DNA from: Bacteroidetes bacterium CG2_30_33_31
GTDB taxonomy: Bacteria; Bacteroidota; Bacteroidia; Bacteroidales; UBA1556
NCBI GenBank assembly: GCA_001872625.1
Contig: MNXP01000065.1
Span: 1 to 37,526, forward strand
DNA: 37,526 nucleotides
Direction: 5' to 3'
This document shows positions 25,492 to 34,151 of the stretch, piece by piece; within the stretch, counting starts at the first letter, position 1, and every line of letters starts with the position of its first letter. The notes beneath the pieces are model-generated. The model was not told the origin of the DNA. It made no database searches and was given only the letters and a program-made list of their open reading frames with translations. The translations under genes were made by a program, and so were the position numbers.

Positions 25492-26847
25492 TTACAAGCC
25501 AGCTCTTTCATTCAATTTTTTATCTTCAAAACCAGGCTTTCCCAAAAGGCTAAACATGTTTTTCTTATAAGCTTCTACTCCAGGTTGGTCGAAAGGATTA
25601 ACCCCCAAAATCAAACCGCTATAGGCGCAAGCCTTCTCGAAAAAATATATCAATTGCCCAATGGAATTTTCATTAATTTCAGGAATAATTATTTGAAGTA
25701 CAGGCACTCCGCCATCAACATGAGCAATAGCTGTCGCCATCTCAGCTCTACGATTTACGAATTCAATATCTTTGCCAGCAAGATAATTCAAACCATCGAG
25801 ATTTTGCTCCTCAGAAGGAATTTTTAGACTTTTATTTGGCTTTTCAACAGTGATAAAAGTCTCAAAAATAGTACGTTGGCCATCTTGAATATATTGTCCC
25901 ATGGAATGCAAATCGGTAGTAAAATTAACTGCGGCAGGAAAAATTCCTTTGCCTTCTTTGCCTTCACTCTCACCAAAGAGCTGCTTCCACCATTCGCCAA
26001 AATATTGAAGTTTAGGGCGAAAGCTAACCAAGATCTCAGTTTTGAAACCCTTTTGGTAAAGAATATTTCTGCTTGCAGCATAATGAGCCGCAGGGTTTTC
26101 AGCTAACAAAGAGGATGCGCCACAAATTTCTTGCATTTTTTTTGCTCCTTTCACTAACCTACTTATATCAAAACCAGCAACAGCAATTGGTAAAAGTCCA
26201 ACAGCGGTAAGCACCGAAAATCTTCCACCAACATTATCAGGCACCACATAAGTTTTGTAATCATTTTGATTTGCCAAAATTTTAAGTGCTCCTTTTTCTT
26301 TGTCGGTAATGGCTATAATGCGCTCTTTGGCAGCTTCTTGCCCAACTTTCTTTTCGAGCAATTGCTTTAAAAGTCGGAACGCTACAGCCGGTTCGGTGGT
26401 GGTTCCCGATTTAGAAATTACAGCCATGGAGAAGCTTTTATCTTTTAAAAAATTGACCATTTCCGAAAGATAATCTTCGCTAAGATTATGACCCGCATAA
26501 AGGATTTTGGGCGCTGATTTATCAAAGTCGGAAAAGCTATTTCGCAATGACTCGATAACTGCTCGAGCACCTAAATATGAACCGCCAATACCAATAATCA
26601 CAAAATATTCGCTGTTATCACGAATCTTTTTTGCACAATCTTCTATGTCTTTCAAAAAATTTTCACTAATTTCTGATGGAAGATTTACCCATCCAAGGAA
26701 CTCATTACCAGCACATTTCTTCTCCGAAATGGAAATTTGTAGTTTAGATAGCTCCCGTTGAAGTGCTTCAATTTCCTTATCATCAATATAATCGGCAGAG
26801 TTGTTATTTCTAAATAGTAAATTATTCATAATTATAGATATGTTCAT
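25492..26847 (-). CDS. pgi: Glucose-6-phosphate isomerase
   Basis: This 451-residue enzyme interconverts glucose-6-phosphate and fructose-6-phosphate. Visible are the sugar-phosphate isomerase motifs [17 protein letters not shown] (about 86-102), [14 protein letters not shown] (phosphate-binding serine/threonine cluster, about 145-158), the signature [19 protein letters not shown] (about 207-225), and a C-terminal [10 protein letters not shown] with the conserved lysine. Length matches the short bacterial form (about 450 residues). A second in-frame ATG at 26829 is an equally possible start. It is a single gene, convergent with the histidine kinase. Confidence 0.95.
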   Translation of the reverse strand: MNISIIMNNLLFRNNNSADYIDDKEIEALQRELSKLQISISEKKCAGNEFLGWVNLPSEISENFLKDIEDCAKKIRDNSEYFVIIGIGGSYLGARAVIESLRNSFSDFDKSAPKILYAGHNLSEDYLSEMVNFLKDKSFSMAVISKSGTTTEPAVAFRLLKQLLEKKVGQEAAKERIIAITDKEKGALKILANQNDYKTYVVPDNVGGRFSVLTAVGLLPIAVAGFDISRLVKGAKKMQEICGASSLLAENPAAHYAASRNILYQKGFKTEILVSFRPKLQYFGEWWKQLFGESEGKEGKGIFPAAVNFTTDLHSMGQYIQDGQRTIFETFITVEKPNKSLKIPSEEQNLDGLNYLAGKDIEFVNRRAEMATAIAHVDGGVPVLQIIIPEINENSIGQLIYFFEKACAYSGLILGVNPFDQPGVEAYKKNMFSLLGKPGFEDKKLNERAGL

Positions 26848-27168
26848 ATTTTATGCCGTAAAAATAATACAATTTACTAAAGAATTATAGAATTATTAGC
26901 CTTTAAAATTTTTTTTAAAACTAATAAACATTATCCATTTAAGCATTATCACAAACTATTAAAACAATTGGCACTGTTAATAATATGAATACAAATACCA
27001 CTTAACCAGCGCCTTAAGGAAACTTCTGGACTCTTGACTCTGATGGCCGATTTCATACCGTGATTTTGGAAGCTTTAATGAAAATATTGCTGCTGGCAAA
27101 ATATTATTTTGAGAATTTCTAAAAATGAAGCCAAATAAATAAATTTAATAAAAGGACAAAGAATTAGC
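26848..27168. other. Intergenic region without a recognisable gene
   Basis: About 320 AT-rich bases lie between the divergent pgi and CvfB-like genes. I found no gene, RNA or clear repeat; only the promoter box at 27169 is worth marking. Confidence 0.6.
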
Positions 27169-27176
27169 TACTTTTG
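27169..27176 (+). promoter_or_regulatory. TAnnTTTG -7 box giving a nearly leaderless transcript
   Basis: TACTTTTG lies only 7 bases before the ATG at 27184. With transcription starting about 4-7 bases after the box, the message would have no room for a ribosome-binding leader. Confidence 0.45.
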
Positions 27177-27183
27177 CCAAACT

Positions 27184-28014
27184 ATGGAAATTGGAAAAAT
27201 AAACTTGCTTAAAGCTGTCAGAACCACTGACAATGGTTACTATCTTGAAGATGAAGATAATAACGAGGTGCTAATGCCAAATGCATATATTTACGAAGGA
27301 TTAAAAATTGGCGATGATTTAGAGGTTTTTATCTATAAAGACTCGGAAGATAGAATTGTGGCAACCACCCTGCATCCTTATGTTTTGCTGGGGGAGTTTG
27401 CTTATCTTCAGGTAATTGAAGTAAATAATTTTGGTGCATTTATGGATTGGGGTTTGCCAAAAGATTTACTTATCCCCTATGCAAATCAAGCCGATAAAAT
27501 GGAGGAAAAACGCTGGTATCTAATCTATCTTTTGAAAGATGAAACTACCGATAGACTTATTGGAACAAGCAAAATAAATCCATTTTTGTATTATGAAGAT
27601 ATTGATGTGGCTGTGGGTGAAGAGGTTGATTTGCTGCTTTTTGGAAAAACTGAATTGGGAATGAATGCCATAGTAAATGATAAATATCGAGGTCTGATTT
27701 TTAATTCCTCAATACATAAAACAATAGAAGCTGGAGATAGAATTAAAGGCTATGTAAAGACAATTAGAGCTGATGGGAAATTGGATATTGTACTTGAACC
27801 AATGGGCTACAGCAATAGTATTAATAAGGATACTGTAAAGATTTTGACTGCCTTAGCTGATAACAATGGTTTCTTAAATCTCACCGATAAAAGTGATCCT
27901 GACGATATCAACGAAATTCTTGGTATGAGCAAGAAAGCATTCAAACGTGGGCTTGGAAATTTATACAAACAAAAACTTATTGAGCTTTCACAAGACGGAG
28001 TGAAATTAGTTTGA
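27184..28014 (+). CDS. CvfB-like S1 RNA-binding protein
   Basis: This 276-residue protein belongs to the CvfB/YitL type, with consecutive S1-like RNA-binding domains and a C-terminal winged helix; in staphylococci it affects virulence gene expression. Visible are the N-terminal domain with VLMPNAYIYEGLKIGDDLEVF, an S1 stretch near 78-95 (VIEVNNFGAFMDWGLPKDLL), RGLIFNSSIHKTIEAGDRIK near 169-188 with a GYVKTIRADGKLDI strand pair, and a C-terminal winged helix with MSKKAFKRGLGNLYKQKLIEL. Length is typical. It ends 7 bases from the convergent asparaginase gene. The exact RNA targets are unknown. Confidence 0.85.
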   Translation: MEIGKINLLKAVRTTDNGYYLEDEDNNEVLMPNAYIYEGLKIGDDLEVFIYKDSEDRIVATTLHPYVLLGEFAYLQVIEVNNFGAFMDWGLPKDLLIPYANQADKMEEKRWYLIYLLKDETTDRLIGTSKINPFLYYEDIDVAVGEEVDLLLFGKTELGMNAIVNDKYRGLIFNSSIHKTIEAGDRIKGYVKTIRADGKLDIVLEPMGYSNSINKDTVKILTALADNNGFLNLTDKSDPDDINEILGMSKKAFKRGLGNLYKQKLIELSQDGVKLV

Positions 28015-28021
28015 TAATTTA

Positions 28022-29047
28022 TTATTCGCTAAATTCTCCACAGAAGACCTTGTTAAATTTTTCTATAATTATCTCTTTATCTGAGTATTCAGCCAGCAGC
28101 ATCATAAGCTTGGCGAGAGCTGCGGCAGTAGTAATATCTTTGCCGCTAATAACTCCAATATCGAGAAGCCTTTTGCCGGTTTCATATTTTGTCATATCCA
28201 CGCTGCCCGACAAACATTGAGTTACATTTATAACCAATAGGCCGGCAGATATTGAAGATTGAAGTTTATCGAGAAACCAAGATTCAGTAGTTGCATTTCC
28301 GCTGCCAAAGCTTTCCAGAATCACCGCTCGTAGCCCATCAATATTCAAAATGGCATTAATATAATTTTCGCTCATGCCAGGAAAGAGTTTCAAGATAGCT
28401 ATATCATTACTGAAATCATAATGAGTTTTCAACTTCTTAAAGTTGGGTTTTAATATCCTTTCATGATAAAATTTAAGATTCATACCAGCATCGGCTAAGA
28501 CAGGATAATTGCCAGATACGAAGGCGTTAAAGTTCTCAGCATTAAATTTATAGGTGCGGTTTCCACGATATAATCTATTCTCAAAATATACACATACTTC
28601 GGGCACCACAGGAGTATCATCAATTTTAGATGCGGCAATTTCTACGGCTGTGATAAAATTCTCGCGCCCATCGGTTCGTAGTTCACCAAGGGGCAATTGT
28701 GAACCAGTTATTATTACAGGTTTATTCAAATTTTCGAGCATAAAACTCAATGCTGAAGCGGTGTAAGCCATGGTGTCGCTGCCATGCAAGACTACAAATC
28801 CGTCGTAACTTTCGTAATTTTCAAAAATTATCTCCACCAATTTTGCCCAATGCGATGGATTTATGTTTGAAGAATCGATTAGTGGGTCAAAGGATACTGC
28901 CTCAATGTTATAGTTAAAATCTTTAAGAACAGGAATATAACTATAAAGATTGTCGAAATTAAAAGGCTTTAACAAGCCAGTTTCATGGTCTTTTATCATC
29001 CCAATAGTTCCGCCAGTATAAATTATAAGTATAGTTGTGTCGTTCAT
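28022..29047 (-). CDS. ansA: Type I L-asparaginase
   Basis: This protein of about 341 residues hydrolyses asparagine to aspartate and ammonia. The first catalytic motif is IYTGGTIGM at 9-17 with the nucleophilic threonine, and the second is VLHGSDTMAYTASALSFML with the Thr-Asp pair. It has no signal peptide, which fits the cytoplasmic type I enzyme, as does the C-terminal domain with ESFGSGNATT. The start at 29047 (MNDTTILI) is preferred over an ATG at 29077, which would lie inside the upstream TatD gene and adds residues unlike the family. It is 4 bases after TatD, so the two are coupled. Confidence 0.9.
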   Translation of the reverse strand: MNDTTILIIYTGGTIGMIKDHETGLLKPFNFDNLYSYIPVLKDFNYNIEAVSFDPLIDSSNINPSHWAKLVEIIFENYESYDGFVVLHGSDTMAYTASALSFMLENLNKPVIITGSQLPLGELRTDGRENFITAVEIAASKIDDTPVVPEVCVYFENRLYRGNRTYKFNAENFNAFVSGNYPVLADAGMNLKFYHERILKPNFKKLKTHYDFSNDIAILKLFPGMSENYINAILNIDGLRAVILESFGSGNATTESWFLDKLQSSISAGLLVINVTQCLSGSVDMTKYETGKRLLDIGVISGKDITTAAALAKLMMLLAEYSDKEIIIEKFNKVFCGEFSE

Positions 29048-29051
29048 AATT

Positions 29052-29819
29052 TTATATTCCAAAAAGTTGTTTAGCATTAAAAGTTGTTTTTTGAGCTATT
29101 TCATCGAGAGGGAGTTGATAAATTGTAGCCATTTTTTCAGCAGTTTTCAGCATAAAAGAGCTTTCGTTACGCTTGCCACGAAAAGGTACCGGTGAAAGAA
29201 ATGGAGCATCAGTTTCCAACACAATATGCTGAATATCTATATGTTGAAGCACTTCGTCAAGTTTCGAATTCTTGAAAGTTAATACCCCACCAATGCCAAG
29301 TTTAAATCCAAGAGCTATAATAAATTTTGCTTGCTTCACATCACCTGTAAAGCAATGAAAAACTCCACGCAAATTCTTATTTCTGTAATCTTCCATTATC
29401 TTGGCAATGAAATCAAACGAATCGCGAGTATGAATGGCTACTGGTAAATTAAATTGTAAAGCCAAATCCAATTGAGTTCTTAAGGCTGCCTCCTGCTCTG
29501 CAGCATAAGTTTTATCCCAATAAAAGTCGATGCCAATTTCACCAACGGCATAATATTTTCCTTTTAACAGCTCATTTTCAACTATTTTCAACTCATCAGC
29601 GAAATTCTCATTCACAGATGTGGGATGTAAACCAATCATTGGAAGAAAAAAATCGGAATGGCTTTTGGTAATTGCTTTTAGCGATAATAATGTTGATGAA
29701 TCAATATTTGGCAGCATAATATACTCAATATCTGCATCTTTCGCCCTTTGGATAACTTCTTCTCTGTCGTTGTCAAATTCCGGTAAATATAAGTGGCTGT
29801 GAGTATCAATAAATTTCAT
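29052..29819 (-). CDS. TatD family hydrolase (metal-dependent DNase)
   Basis: This 255-residue TIM-barrel metal hydrolase is of the TatD/YcfH type. Metal ligands are visible in FIDTHSHLYLPEF (3-15), the glutamate in VGEIGIDFYWD (about 93-103), AIHTRDSFDF (about 130-139), FHCFTGD (about 156-162) and LETDAPFLSP (about 200-209). TatD proteins act as 3'-5' exonucleases on single-stranded DNA or RNA; YcfH-like members are less well defined. A TAATTTTG box 4 bases before the ATG suggests a leaderless message. It is the first gene of a pair with asparaginase. Confidence 0.92.
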   Translation of the reverse strand: MKFIDTHSHLYLPEFDNDREEVIQRAKDADIEYIMLPNIDSSTLLSLKAITKSHSDFFLPMIGLHPTSVNENFADELKIVENELLKGKYYAVGEIGIDFYWDKTYAAEQEAALRTQLDLALQFNLPVAIHTRDSFDFIAKIMEDYRNKNLRGVFHCFTGDVKQAKFIIALGFKLGIGGVLTFKNSKLDEVLQHIDIQHIVLETDAPFLSPVPFRGKRNESSFMLKTAEKMATIYQLPLDEIAQKTTFNAKQLFGI

Positions 29820-29823
29820 TTTG

Positions 29824-29831
29824 CAAAATTA
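29824..29831 (-). promoter_or_regulatory. TAnnTTTG -7 box, leaderless start for tatD
   Basis: The minus strand reads TAATTTTG, with only 4 bases between the box and the ATG at 29819. The predicted transcript start falls at or next to the start codon. Confidence 0.45.
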
Positions 29832-29852
29832 GGAAATTACGCAATCATAAGT

Positions 29853-29860
29853 TATTTTTG
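29853..29860 (+). promoter_or_regulatory. TAnnTTTG -7 box for small lipoprotein
   Basis: TATTTTTG lies 40 bases before the ATG at 29901 and is divergent from the tatD box 22 bases away. Confidence 0.4.
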
Positions 29861-29900
29861 CTGCTTTAAATCAATTAAATTAAACATCAAATTGAATATT

Positions 29901-30311
29901 ATGAAAAAACTACTTTCAGCCATAATCATTTTATCAATGGTAATTGGTATCAACTCATGCAAAAAATATCCAGATGGGCCTCTTCTATCTTTACGTTCCA
30001 AAACTGCTCGAATGGTGAATGAGTGGGTGATAGACAAAGTTATGAGCAAAGGTGTGGATGTAACCGACCAATATCCAAAGGATTATCTTCTAAGTTTGAA
30101 GAAAGATGACACTTATTCTAAAACAGATAACGCCATTGTTTCAGATGGCAAATGGGTGTTTTTAGATAAGAAAAGTCAATTACAACTCACAGAAACAAAA
30201 AGCGGTACTCAGTATGTTTTTACTATTTTGCGACTAAAAAACAAAGAATTGACTTTGGAACAAGTTGTTAATACTGAAACTATTACATTTTATATGGTTG
30301 TAAAACCATAA
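29901..30311 (+). CDS. Small lipoprotein, lipocalin-like
   Basis: This 136-residue lipoprotein has a signal peptide of about 19 residues with lipobox INSC and the lipidated cysteine at residue 20 (SCKKYPDGP). After it comes a small beta-rich domain with WVIDKVMSKGVDVTDQYPKD, DDTYSKTDNAIVSDGKWVF and LTETKSGTQYVFTILRLKNKEL-type strands. This pattern (weight of W-V ... D-G-x-W-x-F ... I-x-x-L-x-x-K-x-L) is common in Bacteroidota lipocalin-like lipoproteins of unknown ligand. The open frame extends upstream to 29793, but only this ATG gives a signal peptide. Confidence 0.8.
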   Translation: MKKLLSAIIILSMVIGINSCKKYPDGPLLSLRSKTARMVNEWVIDKVMSKGVDVTDQYPKDYLLSLKKDDTYSKTDNAIVSDGKWVFLDKKSQLQLTETKSGTQYVFTILRLKNKELTLEQVVNTETITFYMVVKP

Positions 30312-30332
30312 TCTTTTCTAACCAAGATAAGT

Positions 30333-30375
30333 GAGGCTGTTGAAATATTTCAGCAGCCTCTTTATTTTTTTATTT
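30333..30375 (+). terminator. Intrinsic terminator after small lipoprotein
   Basis: GAGGCTG (30333-30339) and CAGCCTC (30354-30360) form the stem, extended inward by TTGAAA/TTTCAG with a wobble, and a T-rich run follows from 30361. It lies 21 bases after the lipoprotein stop and just before the GT9 gene. Confidence 0.85.
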
Positions 30376-30382
30376 CGAAATT

Positions 30383-31348
30383 TTGACAAAAGTATTGATT
30401 GTAAGGTTCAGCAGCATTGGCGATATAGTGCTTACCAGTCCAATAATCAGAGCGTTGAAGCTTGATGCTGGCATAGAAGTGCATTTCGTATTAAAAAGTA
30501 AATATGCCCCAGTGCTTATAAATAATCCTTATGTTGATAAACTCTATACCTTTGAAAATGAGATTACTGAAATACTTTCTGAATTAAAACAAGAACATTA
30601 CGACCATATAATTGACCTGCATAAAAATCTACGTTCGATGCGATTGAAACAAACTCTGGGCGTAAATTCGCAGAGTTTTAATAAAATTAATATTGAGAAA
30701 TGGCTGAAAGTAAATCTGAAAATTAATGCTTTGCCAGAAGTTCATATCGTAGAGAGATATTTTGATACAATAAAATTTCTCGATGTTAAATATGATGGGA
30801 AAGGTTTGGATTATTTTGTGAATGATGAAGATAGAAAAGCAGTTAAATTATTACCCGAAAATTTCAAAAATGCTTATAATGTTTTTGTTGTAGGGGCAGC
30901 TCATTTCACCAAACAAATTACTGAAGAACAGCTAATTAAATTAGCAAATCTTTCGCCGCTTCCTGTGGTACTTATAGGAGCAAAAGAAGATATGGCAAAG
31001 GCAAAAAGTATTGCCATGGCTGCTGGCAATAAGGTCTTTGATACATGCGGAAAGCTAAGTTTAAACCAGTCGGCAGCCATAGTAGAAAGTGCAGAAAAAG
31101 TGATAACTCCCGACACAGGTTTTATGCATATAGCCGCAGCTTTTAGCAAAAACATAATCTCCTTTTGGGGAAATACTATTCCAGAATTTGGCATGTATCC
31201 TCTTTTGCAACAAGAGGCAGAAGGCACATCCAAAATAATGGAAGTGAAGAATTTAAATTGCCGCCCTTGTTCAAAAATCGGTTTCGAGAAATGCCCCAAA
31301 AAACATTTTAAATGTATGCGAGACATAGACTTAGAGAATATTTTTTAA
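30383..31348 (+). CDS. Glycosyltransferase family 9 (heptosyltransferase-like)
   Basis: This 321-residue GT-B enzyme resembles ADP-heptose:LPS heptosyltransferases (WaaF/WaaC type), which add sugars to the lipopolysaccharide core at the inner membrane. The N-terminal KVLIVRFSSIGDIVLTSPIIRAL is the family start; the C-terminal domain has PVVLIGAKEDM, CGKLSLNQSAAIVESAEKVI and TPDTGFMHIAAAF. The last 30 residues hold a cysteine cluster (NCRPCSKIGFEKCPKKHFKCM). It starts with TTG at 30383; no ATG or GTG fits the family N-terminus. The sugar donor may not be heptose. Confidence 0.88.
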   Translation: MTKVLIVRFSSIGDIVLTSPIIRALKLDAGIEVHFVLKSKYAPVLINNPYVDKLYTFENEITEILSELKQEHYDHIIDLHKNLRSMRLKQTLGVNSQSFNKINIEKWLKVNLKINALPEVHIVERYFDTIKFLDVKYDGKGLDYFVNDEDRKAVKLLPENFKNAYNVFVVGAAHFTKQITEEQLIKLANLSPLPVVLIGAKEDMAKAKSIAMAAGNKVFDTCGKLSLNQSAAIVESAEKVITPDTGFMHIAAAFSKNIISFWGNTIPEFGMYPLLQQEAEGTSKIMEVKNLNCRPCSKIGFEKCPKKHFKCMRDIDLENIF

Positions 31349-31406
31349 ATCGAAAAATTTCTTTATCAATATTTAGATGAAACAATTGCCTTTCCAAATT
31401 AAAGCA

Positions 31407-32303
31407 TCATATTAATTTCACCTTCTTCTTGGTATTCACCATTAATACTCCAACTATTATTATTGCTATCCAAAGTGCCATCCAGAGGTTAAATTTTTCG
31501 CCATCAAGAACCCCGAAAATTGTTGCTAATACAGGTATAAGATAAGTAATGGAGGAGGCAAAAATAGTGGAAGTCATTTTGATAAGTGTATTGAAAGCTA
31601 TTATTGCTGCCGCTGAACATACAAGCCCTAATGTGGCAGGATAAATTAGTGCTTGAAAAGCTCCAGGTTGCTGAACAGTTGCAACAAATGGCGTGAATGC
31701 AAAAAGAAATAGTAACATTGGCAAAAATACAATACCAAATCCATAAACACTTATGCTTATTGAATCTAAATCTGCAAGTTTGTATTTCACCACATTGATA
31801 TTTATTGAATAAAAAATTGTTGCCAAAAGTATTAATGCAGCATATTCATATTGAGTGCTAACTTGCCCGTTATTAGACGAATAAATTATTGCCATGGCAC
31901 CAAATAAACCCATCATTAAACCAGTAATATTTATTATTTTGACTTTTAATTTGTAAAAAATCAAACCTATAATAAGCACAAATATTGGAGTAAGTGCGTT
32001 AAGAATTCCAGCTAACGAACTACTAATATGGGTTTGTGCTTTGGCAAAAAGGAATGCAGGCAGTACGCTTCCTAGCAAGGCGAAAAGAATTAAATAATAC
32101 CATTGCTTGGCTTTTATTTTGCGAAAACCTCTTGCGGCAAATGGAAACATCACCACTGAGGCAAAAACCATCCTCAAAGCCCCAAGCTCTATCGCCGAAT
32201 ATACAAGAAGTGATTTTTTCATGAGAATGAAAGAGCTCCCCCAAATAACTGCAAGGCAAAGAAGTATTATCCATTTCAAATATTTAATTGCGAATGATTT
32301 CAT
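31407..32303 (-). CDS. EamA/DMT family transporter
   Basis: This 298-residue protein of about ten membrane segments has two EamA repeats. The first begins WIILLCLAVIWGSSFILMKK (11-30), the family start with W-G-S/A-x-F, and the second starts near residue 155 (EYAALILLATIFYSININVVK). These are drug/metabolite-type exporters; the substrate is not predictable. It is 33 bases downstream of the methyltransferase gene and probably in the same transcript. Confidence 0.9.
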   Translation of the reverse strand: MKSFAIKYLKWIILLCLAVIWGSSFILMKKSLLVYSAIELGALRMVFASVVMFPFAARGFRKIKAKQWYYLILFALLGSVLPAFLFAKAQTHISSSLAGILNALTPIFVLIIGLIFYKLKVKIINITGLMMGLFGAMAIIYSSNNGQVSTQYEYAALILLATIFYSININVVKYKLADLDSISISVYGFGIVFLPMLLFLFAFTPFVATVQQPGAFQALIYPATLGLVCSAAAIIAFNTLIKMTSTIFASSITYLIPVLATIFGVLDGEKFNLWMALWIAIIIVGVLMVNTKKKVKLI

Positions 32304-32336
32304 GATTTTATTGTAGATGTTGAGGAATAGAGCTCA

Positions 32337-33233
32337 TTAGTTTTTCTTAAGAAAATATATTACAGAGCTACTTAAATCACTATTATTTAGCGATTTAAAC
32401 CATGTAATAAATCCATGAATAAAACCACCAACTATTGGTAAATTACTTCCTTTATACTTCTCACTTAACAATGAAACATAAAAAGCATCCATTGGCATAG
32501 GTTTTTTTTCTATTAATTGAAAGCCATTTTTTATAGCAAATTGCTCAAAAGTTGTTGGATTCCAGTGCCAAAGATGGCGTGGAACATCGTAAGCTGCCCA
32601 AAATTTATCATAATATTTAGCATCGGGAGAAGAAGAATTTGGCAAGGCAACAACAAGATATCCTTCATCTTTCAAATTCGATTTTATGGCTTTCATATAA
32701 CCAGCTAAATCGTGCACATGCTCTAAAACATGCCATAAACTTATGATGTCAAACTCCTGATTATTCATAAGATATAGAGCCTCTGGGGATTCTATTTTAA
32801 AATTGAAACTTTTAATCGCTTGATTGCGGGTTTGTTCATCTTGCTCGATTCCTTGAACTTGCCATCCACGGCTTTTTATGTGGTTTGGAAAATATCCTAA
32901 TCCTGTGCCAATATCCAACAATTTACCTTTTCTGATACCGCTAATCTGCTCTACAAGTTTTGCTTTTTTGTCGAGCATTATGGCACGGGCAACGTGATAA
33001 ATTTTATTTATTAAGCCCTTATTCGTGTCGCTATGCGATATATAAACATCTGATTTATAATAAATCCCAATGCTTTCCTGATTAGGAATATTTTGAGTTA
33101 AAACAAAACCACAGCTGCTACATTTATACAAATCGAAGTTCTTTTTGGTGATGGAATAGTCGTTAGTTCTTATGAATTCTTTTAAATTTTTATTGCCACA
33201 AATTGGGCACGACTCATGAAAAATAAAGCTCAT
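32337..33233 (-). CDS. Class I SAM-dependent methyltransferase with N-terminal zinc ribbon
   Basis: This 298-residue protein begins with a probable zinc ribbon, C9/C12 and C38/C41 (CPICG ... CSSCG). A methyltransferase domain follows: KLLDIGTGLGYFPNHIKSRG (motif I, about 103-122), VQGIEQDEQT, and FDIISLWHVLEHVHDL (about 163-178), then YLVVALPNSSSPDAKYYDKF. Ribbon plus methyltransferase is a common family linked to surface polysaccharide or lipid modification in Bacteroidota; the target is unknown. A TACATTTG box (33263-33256) lies 22 bases upstream. It is cotranscribed with the EamA gene by position. Confidence 0.88.
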   Translation of the reverse strand: MSFIFHESCPICGNKNLKEFIRTNDYSITKKNFDLYKCSSCGFVLTQNIPNQESIGIYYKSDVYISHSDTNKGLINKIYHVARAIMLDKKAKLVEQISGIRKGKLLDIGTGLGYFPNHIKSRGWQVQGIEQDEQTRNQAIKSFNFKIESPEALYLMNNQEFDIISLWHVLEHVHDLAGYMKAIKSNLKDEGYLVVALPNSSSPDAKYYDKFWAAYDVPRHLWHWNPTTFEQFAIKNGFQLIEKKPMPMDAFYVSLLSEKYKGSNLPIVGGFIHGFITWFKSLNNSDLSSSVIYFLKKN

Positions 33234-33255
33234 TTTAATAATTTAATTTCGTTGG

Positions 33256-33263
33256 CAAATGTA
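33256..33263 (-). promoter_or_regulatory. TAnnTTTG -7 box for the methyltransferase gene
   Basis: The minus strand reads TACATTTG, 22 bases before the ATG at 33233. Confidence 0.4.
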
Positions 33264-33377
33264 AAATTATTTCATCTACATGCTTAATTTTTGCTTTCGC
33301 AAGGTTTAATTTGAAAAATCTTTTCCAATATAGAAATTTTTATTGTTTAAAGCGCTTAAATGTAATAAGTATTTTTT

Positions 33378-33495
33378 TTGCCACGAATACACGAATGTCT
33401 TTCTTTTTTATATTTATCTCGTAATTCTCCGACAAAATCTTAACCGAAGATACACATAAATTCACGAATATTTTTCTTTTTTATATTTGTGGCAA
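33378..33495. repeat. Small element with inverted ends and internal direct repeat
   Basis: TTGCCAC (33378-33384) and GTGGCAA (33489-33495) form inverted ends. Inside, CACGAAT followed by a T/C-rich run and TTTTTTATATTT occurs twice, near 33391 and near 33463, with few mismatches. It resembles the short dispersed non-coding repeats found in some Bacteroidota genomes. Confidence 0.4.
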
Positions 33496-33534
33496 TTTTT
33501 ACAATACAATTCTTTTTGAATTTAGTCTTAACTC

Positions 33535-33662
33535 TCCAAAATTTGCCTTCCAGGCATATCTTCTTCGTTGCCATACTCAATCGGGCAAAAGCTTTAGAGG
33601 AAGCTTGTTAAAAAATTAATATCATTTTCAAATTACCGCATTTTCAAATTACCGCATCTACT
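33535..33662 (+). repeat. 128-bp direct repeat, copy A (T9SS tail remnant)
   Basis: This 128-bp stretch is identical to 37399-37526 except for two substitutions (126 of 128). In one frame it reads LQNLPSRHIFFVAILNRAKA and stops at TAA, which is recognisable as the end of a degraded type A T9SS sorting domain. Only the last part of the domain is present here. Confidence 0.9.
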
Positions 33663-33682
33663 ATTTAGAACAAATATAAATT

Positions 33683-33692
33683 GGGGGGGGGG
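33683..33692. repeat. Run of ten G
   Basis: Ten consecutive G stand in strongly AT-rich DNA, about 460 bases before the lipoprotein gene. Such tracts can slip and act as phase-variation switches; it is not inside a recognised gene. Confidence 0.9.
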
Positions 33693-33985
33693 TAAAATAA
33701 ATGTTAGAAACTCAATTTTTGAATTTACCTTTGTTCGAAGGTTTTTAAAAAAAACCCTAATCTTAAGCACATAAAATATATTACTATTGAATAAAATAAG
33801 CAAAACATTTTTTCATTTAATACATTTCCTTTTTGCAACGGGAATGTCGAATTTTTATATGCCATTGAAAATGAGCTTTGCAAGCTTTGTGGATGGCATA
33901 AAAAAGGCCTCCGAGAGGAGCGCCACTCAAGGTCTAAATTTAAGTTTCACTAAACCCGAAAGCCAGCAGCAAAAGTAAGTAAAAT

Positions 33986-34126
33986 ATGGAGATAGTAGCC
34001 AATAAACCATCTTCGGCAGAAATATATGATGTCTGTTATTGGAAAACGAGAAATATCAAATTTGCAAAAGGTTTGTTTGTTTCTTTTGCCGCAGCAGTAG
34101 TTTCTCCCAAAATTATTGTTGTGTAA
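33986..34126 (+). CDS. Small hypothetical ORF, 46 residues
   Basis: An ATG-started frame of 46 residues (MEIVANKPSSAEIYD...) ends with a hydrophobic stretch, KGLFVSFAAAVVSPKIIVV. No family is recognised, and it may be chance. It is the only ATG frame of any length between the G-run and the lipoprotein, 25 bases before the lipoprotein ATG. Confidence 0.2.
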   Translation: MEIVANKPSSAEIYDVCYWKTRNIKFAKGLFVSFAAAVVSPKIIVV

Positions 34127-34151
34127 TATGTTGGGGACTAATTTCTTAATT

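Larger units (their letters stand above)
33264..34151. other. Repeat-rich intergenic region before the accessory cassette
   Basis: About 890 bases hold a degenerate repeat (33378-33495), a copy of the 128-bp repeat (33535-33662), a run of ten G (33683-33692), and two small open frames. The first, 33787-33978, needs a TTG start and shows nothing recognisable. The second is listed separately at 33986-34126. Confidence 0.6.

Noticed and set aside
33391-33490. CRISPR-like array from the two CACGAAT repeats
   Set aside because: There are only two imperfect copies, no regular spacers and no cas genes.
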